Below are positions 33,226 to 42,358 of a DNA stretch of 42,358 bases, piece after piece. Every line of letters starts with the position of its first letter. The first letter of the stretch is position 1. The position numbers and the translations under genes are program-made. The stretch is from contig JAQGDQ010000851.1 of assembly GCA_030141605.1 (NCBI GenBank), positions 45,001 to 87,358 of the forward strand, in the 5' to 3' direction. Under the pieces are notes generated by a model. The model saw only the letters and a list, made by a program, of their open reading frames with translations, did no database searches and was not told the DNA's origin. Source of the stretch: Tubiluchus corallicola. Taxonomy: Eukaryota > Priapulida > Priapulimorpha > Priapulimorphida > Tubiluchidae.

Positions 33226-34085
33226 AAAGAAGAATCACGTAAAAGATAACAATGTAATCTGACAAGAAACACAGTTTTTATGAAACAGCTATAATGAAGT
33301 GTGAAATAATAATGAAAATTCTTCGCTAATTAAGCAAAGTTTAAATTACGTTTTATCAGCTGACGTCATTATTTTAAATTACTAGGCTCAATTTCTTTTC
33401 TTTAAATTTTCTTTTTCGATTACATTCAATAGTGACTTTTTGTTTTAGAACATCCGGATCTTTGGAAAAATCCATTGATTTAAAAATTTTGATGTTCATT
33501 CACAGGCGTCGCTAAGATCGGTGTGATAATTTTCGTACAGTTTCCATTGTTCTTATAATATGGTGATGAAAACCACGTCACGCCTTCTGCACCACGTGAT
33601 ATAAGCATTGTCTCTTCATTATAGCTATTTATTCATCATTTATACATACAAACAAAAAACCAACGTAGCATCTACAAGTTTTAGAACTGCACAACAATTA
33701 AAACAATCAAAATTAGCACAAAAGAACTTACACAATACTAATTCATTCGAATATTTTGTACATTTTGAATTAAGACATTCGATTAAAAAAACAACGCTTA
33801 AATGCTTCTTCTATTTTGAGAAAAATATTTGAAAGGATGTATGTTTCTGGCATTTTCTAAAGTATAAAAGCGCTAAAATATGATTCAAAAAACGTCTTCC
33901 GAAATTTCACGAATGTTTGCAAATTCTTTATTCTTAGATCTTTTTTATTTATATATTTTATCGTCCATTTCATTTCCTTTGCAATCGTTTCTTTCACACA
34001 AAAAATTGGACTATGCGGGCTTGTTGCTGTTTTTCTGCGCTGAGCTATCCTTCAATATTTCTGTTAACGATCTATTTTCACCTGC
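33226..34085. other. No gene seen
   Basis: AT-rich. The short frames at 33608-33832 and 33880-34089 have no recognisable motif. Confidence 0.45.
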
Positions 34086-34749
34086 TTAAAGGACAAAAAA
34101 GGGGTACCTGAAGTAGTTTTCAGAAAAATCGCCTTAAAAAATTATACTACTTTGCAGCAGTTTTAAGCGTATATCGTACTCGGGTTGAAAGGAATTTTCG
34201 TTTGTTTTCATTTTAAATCTCCCACAATACTGTTCCGACGGCGCCATTACATGACGTCACTACGCCACGTAAATCAGGGGAAGAAAAGGAAATGTTAAAT
34301 TATGTCCCAAAAAACTTCGCATGCAAAGTTATATTACTTAGCATTTCGCTGTCCTGTTGGAAAGTCTTACGTAACTAAAAAAGAAAATTATTAATTATTT
34401 AAAATCTTTTCACCAATTAGTAAAATGTTGTCGACTCACCCTCCAGGGTGCGCCACTCACGAACCAAAAACATATTTTTAATCTCACTGACAAGATACAG
34501 TAATTTTAAATTTTACTTAGTTAGTGACGTGTGCACTACGAATGCTCTGGTTATTTTTTCAAACTTTATCCAGTGTTACCTCAACTTTATTCAAATGACC
34601 TACCAATGGTCATCGCGGGAGTTTAAATTTACAAGTTTTATGCAACGTCGCGCAAGCCCTGCATGCAAAAAGGCAGTACGTAAGTGGTATAAAATTTCGA
34701 GACGATTTTTTTAAGCATTATGTAAGTGGAGGGGTTTCTTCTGCTTTAA
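34086..34749 (+). mobile_element. TTAA-flanked MITE, family A, full-length copy
   Basis: It starts TTAAAGGACAAAAAAGGGG and ends GGGGTTTCTTCTGCTTTAA with both TTAA ends intact (664 bp). It has the same internal landmarks as 1615-2273. Confidence 0.85.
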
Positions 34750-35421
34750 CTCTTTCACCTATGACTCCCCAGCATCCTAATGAAATTACTTGTAGTTTAC
34801 AAAAAATTCGACTGCGCTTCACAAATTTATGAAATTCTCTACAAGTTTATAAAAATGCAGCACGTCGCGCACTAATATATCATAAGCTTGTCTCACTACT
34901 CATGGACGCGCGCATATATTTTCATTAAAAAAATGGCGGTAGCGTGTTAATAGATACCGCCGCGTGAGAAAATATTGTGCCAAAAATGTCCAATTATTCA
35001 TTATAATTCCGTGTATAATTACCAGCGATAAATAAGCCGAATACAATAAACCTGTCCAATTTACTGCCATAAGGCAGGTTCATAAACGCAGCCACCAGCA
35101 TTTCAAGTTAGAGATAAATCACTGCTTTTGACACGGCCAGGTTACTTGATTCCATTAAACAGGTAGATTAATTGCCGCGCGAGTGTAGTGAATAAAAATG
35201 ATTTTATTACTTATTGGTTCTGGGGGAACGCAGAGTGCAAGTTTATTAATGGTAAACGCGCGATTCGTGTTGCTCACGGGTCTCTTATGCAGGAAATTTG
35301 TTTGCATCGGTTAGTGCCTGTCCAGCCACCCGTGCATCACATAAATAAACGATTGGATTATAAGCATTTGGTACAGGTTGCCTCGAAATTGCCTGCACTG
35401 TTCCTGAGTGTTCAAAAATCA
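34750..35421. other. No gene seen
   Basis: Unique-looking. The open frame from 35188 runs into the 44-bp array and has no motif. Confidence 0.45.
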
Positions 35422-38400
35422 GAAGGTCGCGGACACAAGGTTACGTCCTTAATGGTATCTCTGAAGTTGAACAGTTAAAAGGTCAAGGAACAATGTTGCA
35501 TCCTTGAGGTTGAACAGTTAAAAGGTCAAGGACACAATGATGCATCCTTGAGGTTGAACAGTTAAATAGGTCAAGGACACAATGTTGCATCCTTGAGGTT
35601 GAACAGCTAAAAGGTCAAGGCACTATGTTGCATCTTTGAGGTTGAACAGTTAAAAGGTCAAGGAACAATGTTGCATCCTTGAGGTTGAACAGTTAAAAGG
35701 TCAAGGCACTATGTTGCATCCTTGAGGTTGAACTGTTAAAAGGTCAAGGACACAATGTTGCATCCTTGAAGTTGAACAGTTAAAAGGTCAAGGAACACTG
35801 TTGCATCCTTGAGGTTGAACAGTTAAAAGGTCAAGGAACAATGTTGCATCGTTGAGGTTGAACAGTTAAAAGGTCAAGGAACAATGTTGCATCTTTGAGG
35901 TTCAACAGTTAAAAGGTCAAGGACACTATGTTGCATCCTTGAGGTTGAACAGTTAAAAGGTCAAGGACACAATGTTGCATCTTTGAAGTTGAACAGTTAA
36001 AAGGTCAAGGACACTATGTTGCATCCTTGAGGTTGAACAGTTAAAAGGTTAAGGACACAATGTTGCATCTTTGAAGTTGAACAGTTAAAAGGTCAAGGAC
36101 ACTATGTTGCATCCTTGAGGTTGAACAGTTAAAAGGTTAAGGACACAATGTTGCATCCTTGAGGTTGAACAGTTAAAAGGTCAAGGACACAATGTTGCAT
36201 CTTTGAAGTTGAACAGTTAAAAGGTCAAACCAACACAAACAAAAGTCAAGGGCACAATGTTGCATCCTTGAGGTTGAACAGTTAAAAGGTTAAGGACACA
36301 ATGTTGCATCTTTGAAGTTGAACAGTTAAAAGGTCAAGGACACAATGTTCCATCTTTGAAGTTGAACAGTTAAAAGGTCAAGGACACTATGTTGCATCCT
36401 TGAGGTTGAACAGTTAAAAGGTCAAGGACACAATGTTGCATCTTTGAAGTTGAACAGTTAAAAGGTCAAGGACACTATGTTGCATCCTTGAAGTTGAACA
36501 GTTAAAAGGTCAAGGACACAATGTTCCATCTTTGAAGTTGAACAGTTAAAAGGTCAAGGACACAATGTTGCATCCTTGAGGTTGAACAGTTAAAGGGTCA
36601 AGGACACAATGTTCCAGCTTTGAAGTTGAACAGTTAAAAGGTCAAGGACACAATGTTCCATCTTTGAAGTTGAACAGTTAAAAGGTCAAGGACACAATGT
36701 TGCATCCTTGAGGTTGAACAGTTAAAAGGTCAAGGACACAATGTTGCATCCTTGAGGTTGAACAGTTAAAAGGTCAAGGACACAATGTTCCATCTTTGAA
36801 GTTGAACAGTTAAAAGGTCAAGGACACAATGTTCCATCTTTGAAGTTGAACAGTTAAAAGGTCAAGGACACAATGTTGCATCCTTGAGGTTGAACAGTTA
36901 AAAGGTCAAGGACACAATGTTGCATCCTTGAGGTTGAACAGTTAAAGGGTCAAGGACACAATGTTCCATCTTGAAGTTGAACAGTTAAAAGGTCAAGGAC
37001 ACAATGTTCCATCTTTGAAGTTGAACAGTTAAAAGGTCAAGGACACAATGTTCCATCTTTGAAGTTGAACAGTTAAAAGGTCAAGGACACAATGTTCCAT
37101 CTTTGAAGTTGAACAGTTAAAAGGTCAAGGACACAACGTTGCATCTTTGAAGTTGAACAGTTAAAAGGTCAATTACATAATGTTGCATCCTTGAGGTTGA
37201 ACAGTTAAAGTGTCAAGGACACAATGTTGCATCTTTGAAGTTGAACAGTTAAAGTGTCAGGGACACAATGTTGCATCCTTGAAGTTGAACAGTTAAAAGG
37301 TCAAGGACACAATGTTCCATCTTTGAAGTTGAACAGTTAAAAGGTCAAGGACACAATGTTGCATCTTTGAAGTTGAACAGTTAAAAGGTCAATTACACAA
37401 TGTTGCATCTTTGAGGTTGAACAGTTAAAGTGTCAAGGACACAATGTTGCATCCTTGAAGTTGAACAGTTAAAAGGTCAAGGACACAATGTTGCATCTTT
37501 GAAGTTGAACAGTTAAAAGGTCAAGGACACAATGTTGCATCCTTGAAGTTGAACAGTTAAAATTTCAAGGACACAATGTTGCATCTTTGAAGTTGAACAG
37601 TTAAAAGGTCAAGGACACAATGTTCCATCTTTGAAGTTGAACAGTTAAAAGGTCAAGGACACAATGTTGCATCTTTGAAGTTGAACAGTTAAAAGGTCAA
37701 TTACACAATGTTGCATCCTTGAGGTTGAACAGTTAAAATGTCAAGGACACAATGTTGCATCTTTGAAGTTGAACAGTTAAAGTGTCAAGGACACAATGTT
37801 GCATCCTTGAAGTTGAACAGTTAAAAGGTCAAGGACACAATGTTCCATCTTTGAAGTTGAACAGTTAAAAGGTCAAGGATACAATGTTGCATCTTTGAAG
37901 TTGAACAGTTAAAAGGTCAAGGACACATTGTTGCATCCTTGAGGTTGAACAGTTAAAGGGTCAAGGACACAATGTTCCATCTTGAAGTTGAACAGTTAAA
38001 AGGTCAAGGACACAATGTTCCATCTTTGAAGTTGAACAGTTAAAAGGTCAAGGACACAATGTTCCATCTTTGAAGTTGAACAGTTAAAAGGTCAAGGACA
38101 CAATGTTCCATCTTTGAAGTTGAACAGTTAAAAGGTCAAGGACACAATGTTTTATCTTTGAAGTTGAACAGTTAAAAGGTCAAGGACACAACGTTGCATC
38201 TTTGAAGTTGAACAGTTAAAAGGTCAATTACATAATGTTGCATCCTTGAGGTTGAACAGTTAAAGTGTCAAGGACACAATGTTGCATCTTTGAAGTTGAA
38301 CAGTTAAAGTGTCAAGGACACAATGTTGCATCCTTGAAGTTGAACAGTTAAAAGGTCAAGGACACAATGTTCCATCTTTGAAGTTGAACAGTTAAAAGGT

Positions 38401-39070
38401 CAAGGACACAATGTTGCATCTTTGAAGTTGAACAGTTAAAAGGTCAATTACACAATGTTGCATCTTTGAGGTTGAACAGTTAAAGTGTCAAGGACACAAT
38501 GTTGCATCCTTGAAGTTGAACAGTTAAAAGGTCAAGGACACAATGTTGCATCTTTGAAGTTGAACAGTTAAAAGGTCAAGGACACAATGTTGCATCCTTG
38601 AAGTTGAACAGTTAAAATTTCAAGGACACAATGTTGCATCTTTGAAGTTGAACAGTTAAAAGGTCAAGGACACAATGTTCCATCTTTGAAGTTGAACAGT
38701 TAAAAGGTCAAGGACACAATGTTGCATCTTTGAAGTTGAACAGTTAAAAGGTCAATTACACAATGTTGCATCCTTGAGGTTGAACAGTTAAAATGTCAAG
38801 GACACAATGTTGCATCTTTGAAGTTGAACAGTTAAAGTGTCAAGGACACAATGTTGCATCCTTGAAGTTGAACAGTTAAAAGGTCAAGGACACAATGTTC
38901 CATCTTTGAAGTTGAACAGTTAAAAGGTCAAGGATACAATGTTGCATCTTTGAAGTTGAACAGTTAAAAGGTCAAGGACACATTGTTGCATCCTTGAAGT
39001 TGAACAGACGAAGGCTCAAGGACACAAAGTTGGTTGCTAGAATTTGAATAGTTAAAGGGTCAAGGACACA
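35422..39070. repeat. 44-bp satellite, about 83 copies, with nuclear-receptor half-sites
   Basis: The unit contains GTTGAACAGTTAAAAGGTCA followed by AGGACACAATGTTGCATC. Most units hold AAAGGTCAAGGACA, an AAAGGTCA (NBRE-type) half-site directly followed by AGGACA. Variants are GTGTCA, GGGTCA, TTTCA, GGTTA and GGTCAATTA. Unit subtypes differ by CCTTGAGG/CTTTGAAG and TTGCATC/TTCCATC. The first and last copies are degenerate. Confidence 0.97.
36950..38999. repeat. 1,055-bp higher-order repeat within the 44-bp array
   Basis: Rare variants recur in the same order: ACGTTGCATC at 37136 and 38191, AATTTCAAGG at 37561 and 38616, GGATACAATG and CACATTGTTG further on. All are 1,055 bp apart, about 24 units. 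The TTCCATCTTGAAG variant recurs after 1,011 bp (36964 and 37975) because one 44-bp unit (TTTTATC type, near 38150) was gained in the second block. Confidence 0.9.
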
Positions 39071-39160
39071 TTTAACAGAACTGTATTTTTATGTAAATTT
39101 TATTATCTACTAACACGTTCATTTTCTTTTTTCTTCTTTTCTTTTTATTTATATTTGTTA
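39071..39160. other. Short AT-rich spacer between the two large arrays
   Basis: T-rich, nothing recognised. Confidence 0.6.
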
Positions 39161-42100
39161 ATGTTCAGTCTGAAGTAGAACGATGTTGTGAACTTGAACT
39201 TTCCTCTATGTGAGCGTGTTCAGTCTGGAGTAGAACGATGCTATGAACTTAAACTTTCCTCCATGTGAGCGTGTTCAGTCTGGAGTAGAACGATGTTATG
39301 AACTTAAGCTTTCCTCTATGTGAGCGTGTTCAGTCTGGAGTAGAACGATGCTATGAACTTAAACTTTCCTCTATGTGAGCGTGTTCAGTCTGGAGTAGAA
39401 CGATGTTTGTTCAGTCTGGAGTAGAACGATGTTATGAACTTAAACTTTCCTCTATGTGAGTGTGTTCAGTCTGGAGTAGAACGATGCTATGAACTTAAAC
39501 TTTCGTCTATGTGAGTGTGTTCAGTGTGGAGTAGAACGATGCTATGAACTTAAACTTTCCTCTATGTGAGCGTGTTCAGTCTGGAGTAGAACGATGTTAT
39601 GAACTTAAACTTTCCTCTATGTGAGCGTGTTCAGTCTGGAGTAGAACGATGCTATGAACTTAAACTTTCGTCTATGTGAGTGTGTTCAGTGTGGAGTAGA
39701 ACGATGCTATGAACTTAAACTTTCCTCTATGTGAGCGTGTTCAGTCTGGAGTAGAACGATGTTATGAACTTAAACTTTCCTCTATGTGAGCGTGTTCAGT
39801 CTGGGGTAGAACGATGCTATGAACTTAAACTTTCGTCTATGTGAGTGTGTTCAGTCTGGAGTAGAACGATGTTATGAATTTAAACTTTCCTCTGTGTGAG
39901 CGTGTTCAGTCTGGAGTAGAACGATGTTATGAACTTAAACTTTCGTCTATGTGAGTGTGTTCAGTCTGGAGTAGAACGATGTTATGAACTTAAACTTTCC
40001 TGTATGTGAGCGTGTTCAGTCTGGAGTAGAACGATGTTATGAACTTAAACTTTCCTCTATGTGAGCGTGTTCAGTCTGGAGTAGAACGATGCTATGAACT
40101 TAAACTTTCCTCTATGTGAGCGTGTTCAGTCTGGAGTAGAACGATGCTATGAACTTAAACTTTCCTCCATGTGAGCGTGTTCAGTGTGGAGTAGAACGAT
40201 GTTATGAACTTAAACTTTCCTCTATGTGAGCGTGTTCAGTCTGGAGTAGAACGATGTTATGAACTTAAACTTTCCTGTATGTGAGCGTGTTCAGTCTGGA
40301 GTAGAACGATGCTATGAACTTAAACTTTCCTGTATGTGAACGTGTTCAGTCTGGAGTAGAACGATGTTATGAACTTAAACTTTCCTCCATGTGAGCGTGT
40401 TCAGTCTGGAGTAGAACGATGTTATGAACTTAAACTTTCCTCTATGTGAGCGTGTTCAGTCTGGAGTAGAACGATGTTATGAACTTAAACTTTCCTCTAT
40501 GTGAGCGTGTTCAGTCTGGAGTAGAACGATGTTATGAACTTAAACTTTCCTCTATGTGAGTGTGTTCAGTCTGGAGTAGAACGATGTTATGAACTTAAAC
40601 TTTCCTCTATGTGAGTGTGTTCAGTCTGGAGTAGAACGATGCTATGAACTTAAACTTTCCTGTATGTGAGCATGTTCAGTCTGGAGTAGACCGATGTTAT
40701 GAACTTGAACTTTCGTCTATGTGAGTGTGTTCAGTCTGGAGTAGAACGATGTCATGAACTTAAGCTTTCCTCTATGTGAGCGTGTTCAGTCTGGAGTAGA
40801 ACGATGCTATGAACTTAAACTTTCCTCTATGTGAGCGTGTTCAGTCTGGAGTAGAACGATGCTGAACTTAAACTTTCCTCTATGTGAGCGTGTTCAGTCT
40901 GGAGTAGAACGATGCTATGAACTTAAACTTTCCTCTATGTGAGCGTGTTCAGTCTGGAGTAGAACGATGCTATGAACTTAAACTTTCGTCTACGTGAGCG
41001 TGTTCAGTCTGGAGTAGAACGATGTTATGAACTTAAACTTTCCTCTATGTGAGCGTGTTCAGTCTGGAGTAGAACGATGCTATGAACTTAAACTTTCCTC
41101 TATGTGAGCGTGTTCAGTCTGGAGTAGAACGATGCTATGAACTTAAACTTTCCTCTATGTGAGCATGTTCAGTCTGGGGTAGAACGATGTTATGAACTTA
41201 AGCTTTCCTCTATGTGAGTGTGTTCAGTGTGCAGTAGAACGATGTTATGAACTTAAACTTTCCTCTATGTGAGCGTGTTCAGTCTGGAGTAGAACGATGT
41301 TATGAACTTAAACTTTCCTGTATGTGAGCGTGTTCAGTCTAGAACGATGCTATGAACTAAACTTTCCTCTGAGTGTTCAGTCTATAGAACGATGTATAAC
41401 AAACCCATGTGAGCGTGTTCAGTCTGGAGTAGAACGTGCTATGAACTTAAACTTTCTCTATGTGACGTGTTCAGTCTGGAGTAGAACGATGTTATGAACT
41501 TAAACTTTCGTCTATGTGAGCGTGTTCAGTCTGGAGTAGAACGATGTTATGAACTTAAACTTTCCTCTATGTGAGCGTGTTCAGTCTGGAGTAGAACGAT
41601 GCTATGAACTTAAACTTTCCTCTATGTGAGCGTGTTCAGTCTGGAGTAGAACGATGTTATGAACTTAAACTTTCCTCTATGTGAGTGTGTTCAGTCTGGA
41701 GTAGAACGATGCTATGAACTTAAACTTTCCTCTATGTGAGTGTGTTCAGTCTGGAGTAGAACGATGCTATGAACTTAAACTTTCCTGTATGTGAACGTGT
41801 TCAGTCTGGAGTAGAACGATGCTATGAACTTAAACTTTCCTCTATGTGAGTGTGTTCAGTCTGGAGTAGAACGATGCTATGAACTTAAACTTTCCTCCAT
41901 GTGAGCGTGTTCAGTCTGGAGTAGAACGATGCTATGAACTTAAACTTTCCTCTATGTGAGCGTGTTCAGTCTGGAGTAGAACGATGCTATGAACTTAAAC
42001 TTTCGTCTATGTGAGCGTGTTCAGTCTGGAGTAGAACGATGTTATGAACTTAAACTTTCCTCTATGTGAGCGTGTTCAGTCTGGAGTAGAACGATGTTAT

Positions 42101-42280
42101 GAACTTAAGCTTTCCTCTATGTGAGCGTGTTCAGTCTGGAGTAGAACGATGTTATGAACTTAAACTTTCCTCTATGTGAGTGTGTTCAGTGTGGAGTAGA
42201 ACGATGTTATGAACTTAAACTTTCCTCTATGTGAGTGTGTTCAGTCTGGAGTAGAACGATGCTATGAACTTAAACTTTCC
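39161..42280. repeat. 55-bp satellite, about 57 copies
   Basis: The unit contains GTGTTCAGTCTGGAGTAGAA and CTATGAACTTAAACTTTCCT. Single-base subtypes are GATGCTATG/GATGTTATG, CCTCTATG/CGTCTATG/CCTGTATG and GAGCGTG/GAGTGTG. A truncated unit lies near 39405, and units with many small deletions lie at 41338-41470. All units are in one orientation until 42280. Confidence 0.97.
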
Positions 42281-42302
42281 TACTCCAGACTGAACACGCT
42301 CA
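42281..42302 (-). other. Fold-back: inverted piece of the 55-bp unit
   Basis: TACTCCAGACTGAACACGCT is the reverse complement of the unit segment AGCGTGTTCAGTCTGGAGTA. The array switches strand abruptly here, directly before adapter-like sequence. Confidence 0.9.
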
Positions 42303-42358
42303 AGCAATACGTAACTTCGCGGTATGCTTCGTTCAGTTACGTATTGCTCTATTAGACA
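42303..42358. other. Untrimmed Oxford Nanopore adapter, contig-end artefact
   Basis: 42327-42348 matches 22 nt of the Nanopore ligation Y-adapter top strand as I remember it (CTTCGTTCAGTTACGTATTG followed by CT). 42303-42316 (AGCAATACGTAACT) is the reverse complement of the end of the same adapter. The two make a stem of 13 bp. Together with the fold-back this indicates a chimeric or duplex read end left in the assembly, not genomic DNA. Confidence 0.85.

Noticed and set aside
39161-42280. Steroid-receptor element TGTTCA...AGAAC in the 55-bp unit
   Set aside because: Spacing is 9 nt and one half-site is imperfect, so it does not match a 3-nt-spaced steroid element.
42303-42348. A 13-bp stem hairpin as a biological terminator or attachment site
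   Set aside because: Both arms match a Nanopore adapter as I recall its sequence.

Overview
The window is AT-rich animal (metazoan) nuclear DNA, probably from a marine invertebrate. The one gene I recognise is spliced and belongs to the bilaterian estrogen-related receptor family. The rest is mostly interspersed elements and tandem arrays. It has none of the compact gene packing of a bacterial genome. The lophotrochozoan/mollusc guess is weak: it rests only on the element mix (tRNA-derived SINE, LINE tails, Penelope-like fragment, TTAA MITEs). The last bases look like an untrimmed Nanopore adapter, so the right edge is probably a raw contig end.

Gene: an estrogen-related receptor (ERR, NR3B) on the + strand. 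A 5'UTR/first coding exon (acceptor at 21251-21252, ATG at 21280, donor at 21914) encodes a long Ser/Pro-rich N-terminal domain. A second exon (23738-23884) encodes the first zinc finger with P-box EACKA. Both introns are phase 1 and the two exons join in frame. I did not find the second zinc finger or the ligand-binding domain in the following 18.4 kb. Everything to the right is therefore either a large intron 2 or sequence misjoined to the gene.

Layout. 1-11 kb: dispersed repeats. These include a TTAA-bounded inverted-repeat MITE family ('A'), an unclassified family 'B', LINE 3' scraps, a tRNA-Ser-like SINE and microsatellites. 11.5-13.9 kb: a 34/37-bp minisatellite. 14-21 kb: mostly unrecognised sequence, a hAT-like terminus, microsatellites, and a 5'-truncated LINE with a 12-bp target-site duplication and an expanded tail. 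21.2-23.9 kb: the ERR exons, with a compound 77/123-bp array in intron 1. 24-30.4 kb: a 39-bp array, then a roughly symmetrical MITE / 29-bp array / spacer / inverted 29-bp array / MITE structure. 30.9-35.4 kb: a Penelope-like 3' end and more MITE, B and LINE pieces. 35.4-39.1 kb: about 83 copies of a 44-bp unit carrying nuclear-receptor half-sites. 39.2-42.28 kb: about 57 copies of a 55-bp unit, then a short fold-back and the adapter. Roughly a third of the window is tandem repeat.

Most interesting: (1) the 29-bp satellite is visibly built from the terminal 22 bp of a MITE plus 7 bp of flank; (2) a large array of AGGTCA-type half-sites lies downstream of, and possibly inside, a gene for a receptor that binds such sites; (3) the long open frames (up to 859 codons) are artefacts of unit lengths that are not multiples of three; (4) the adapter at the right edge affects how the last array should be read.
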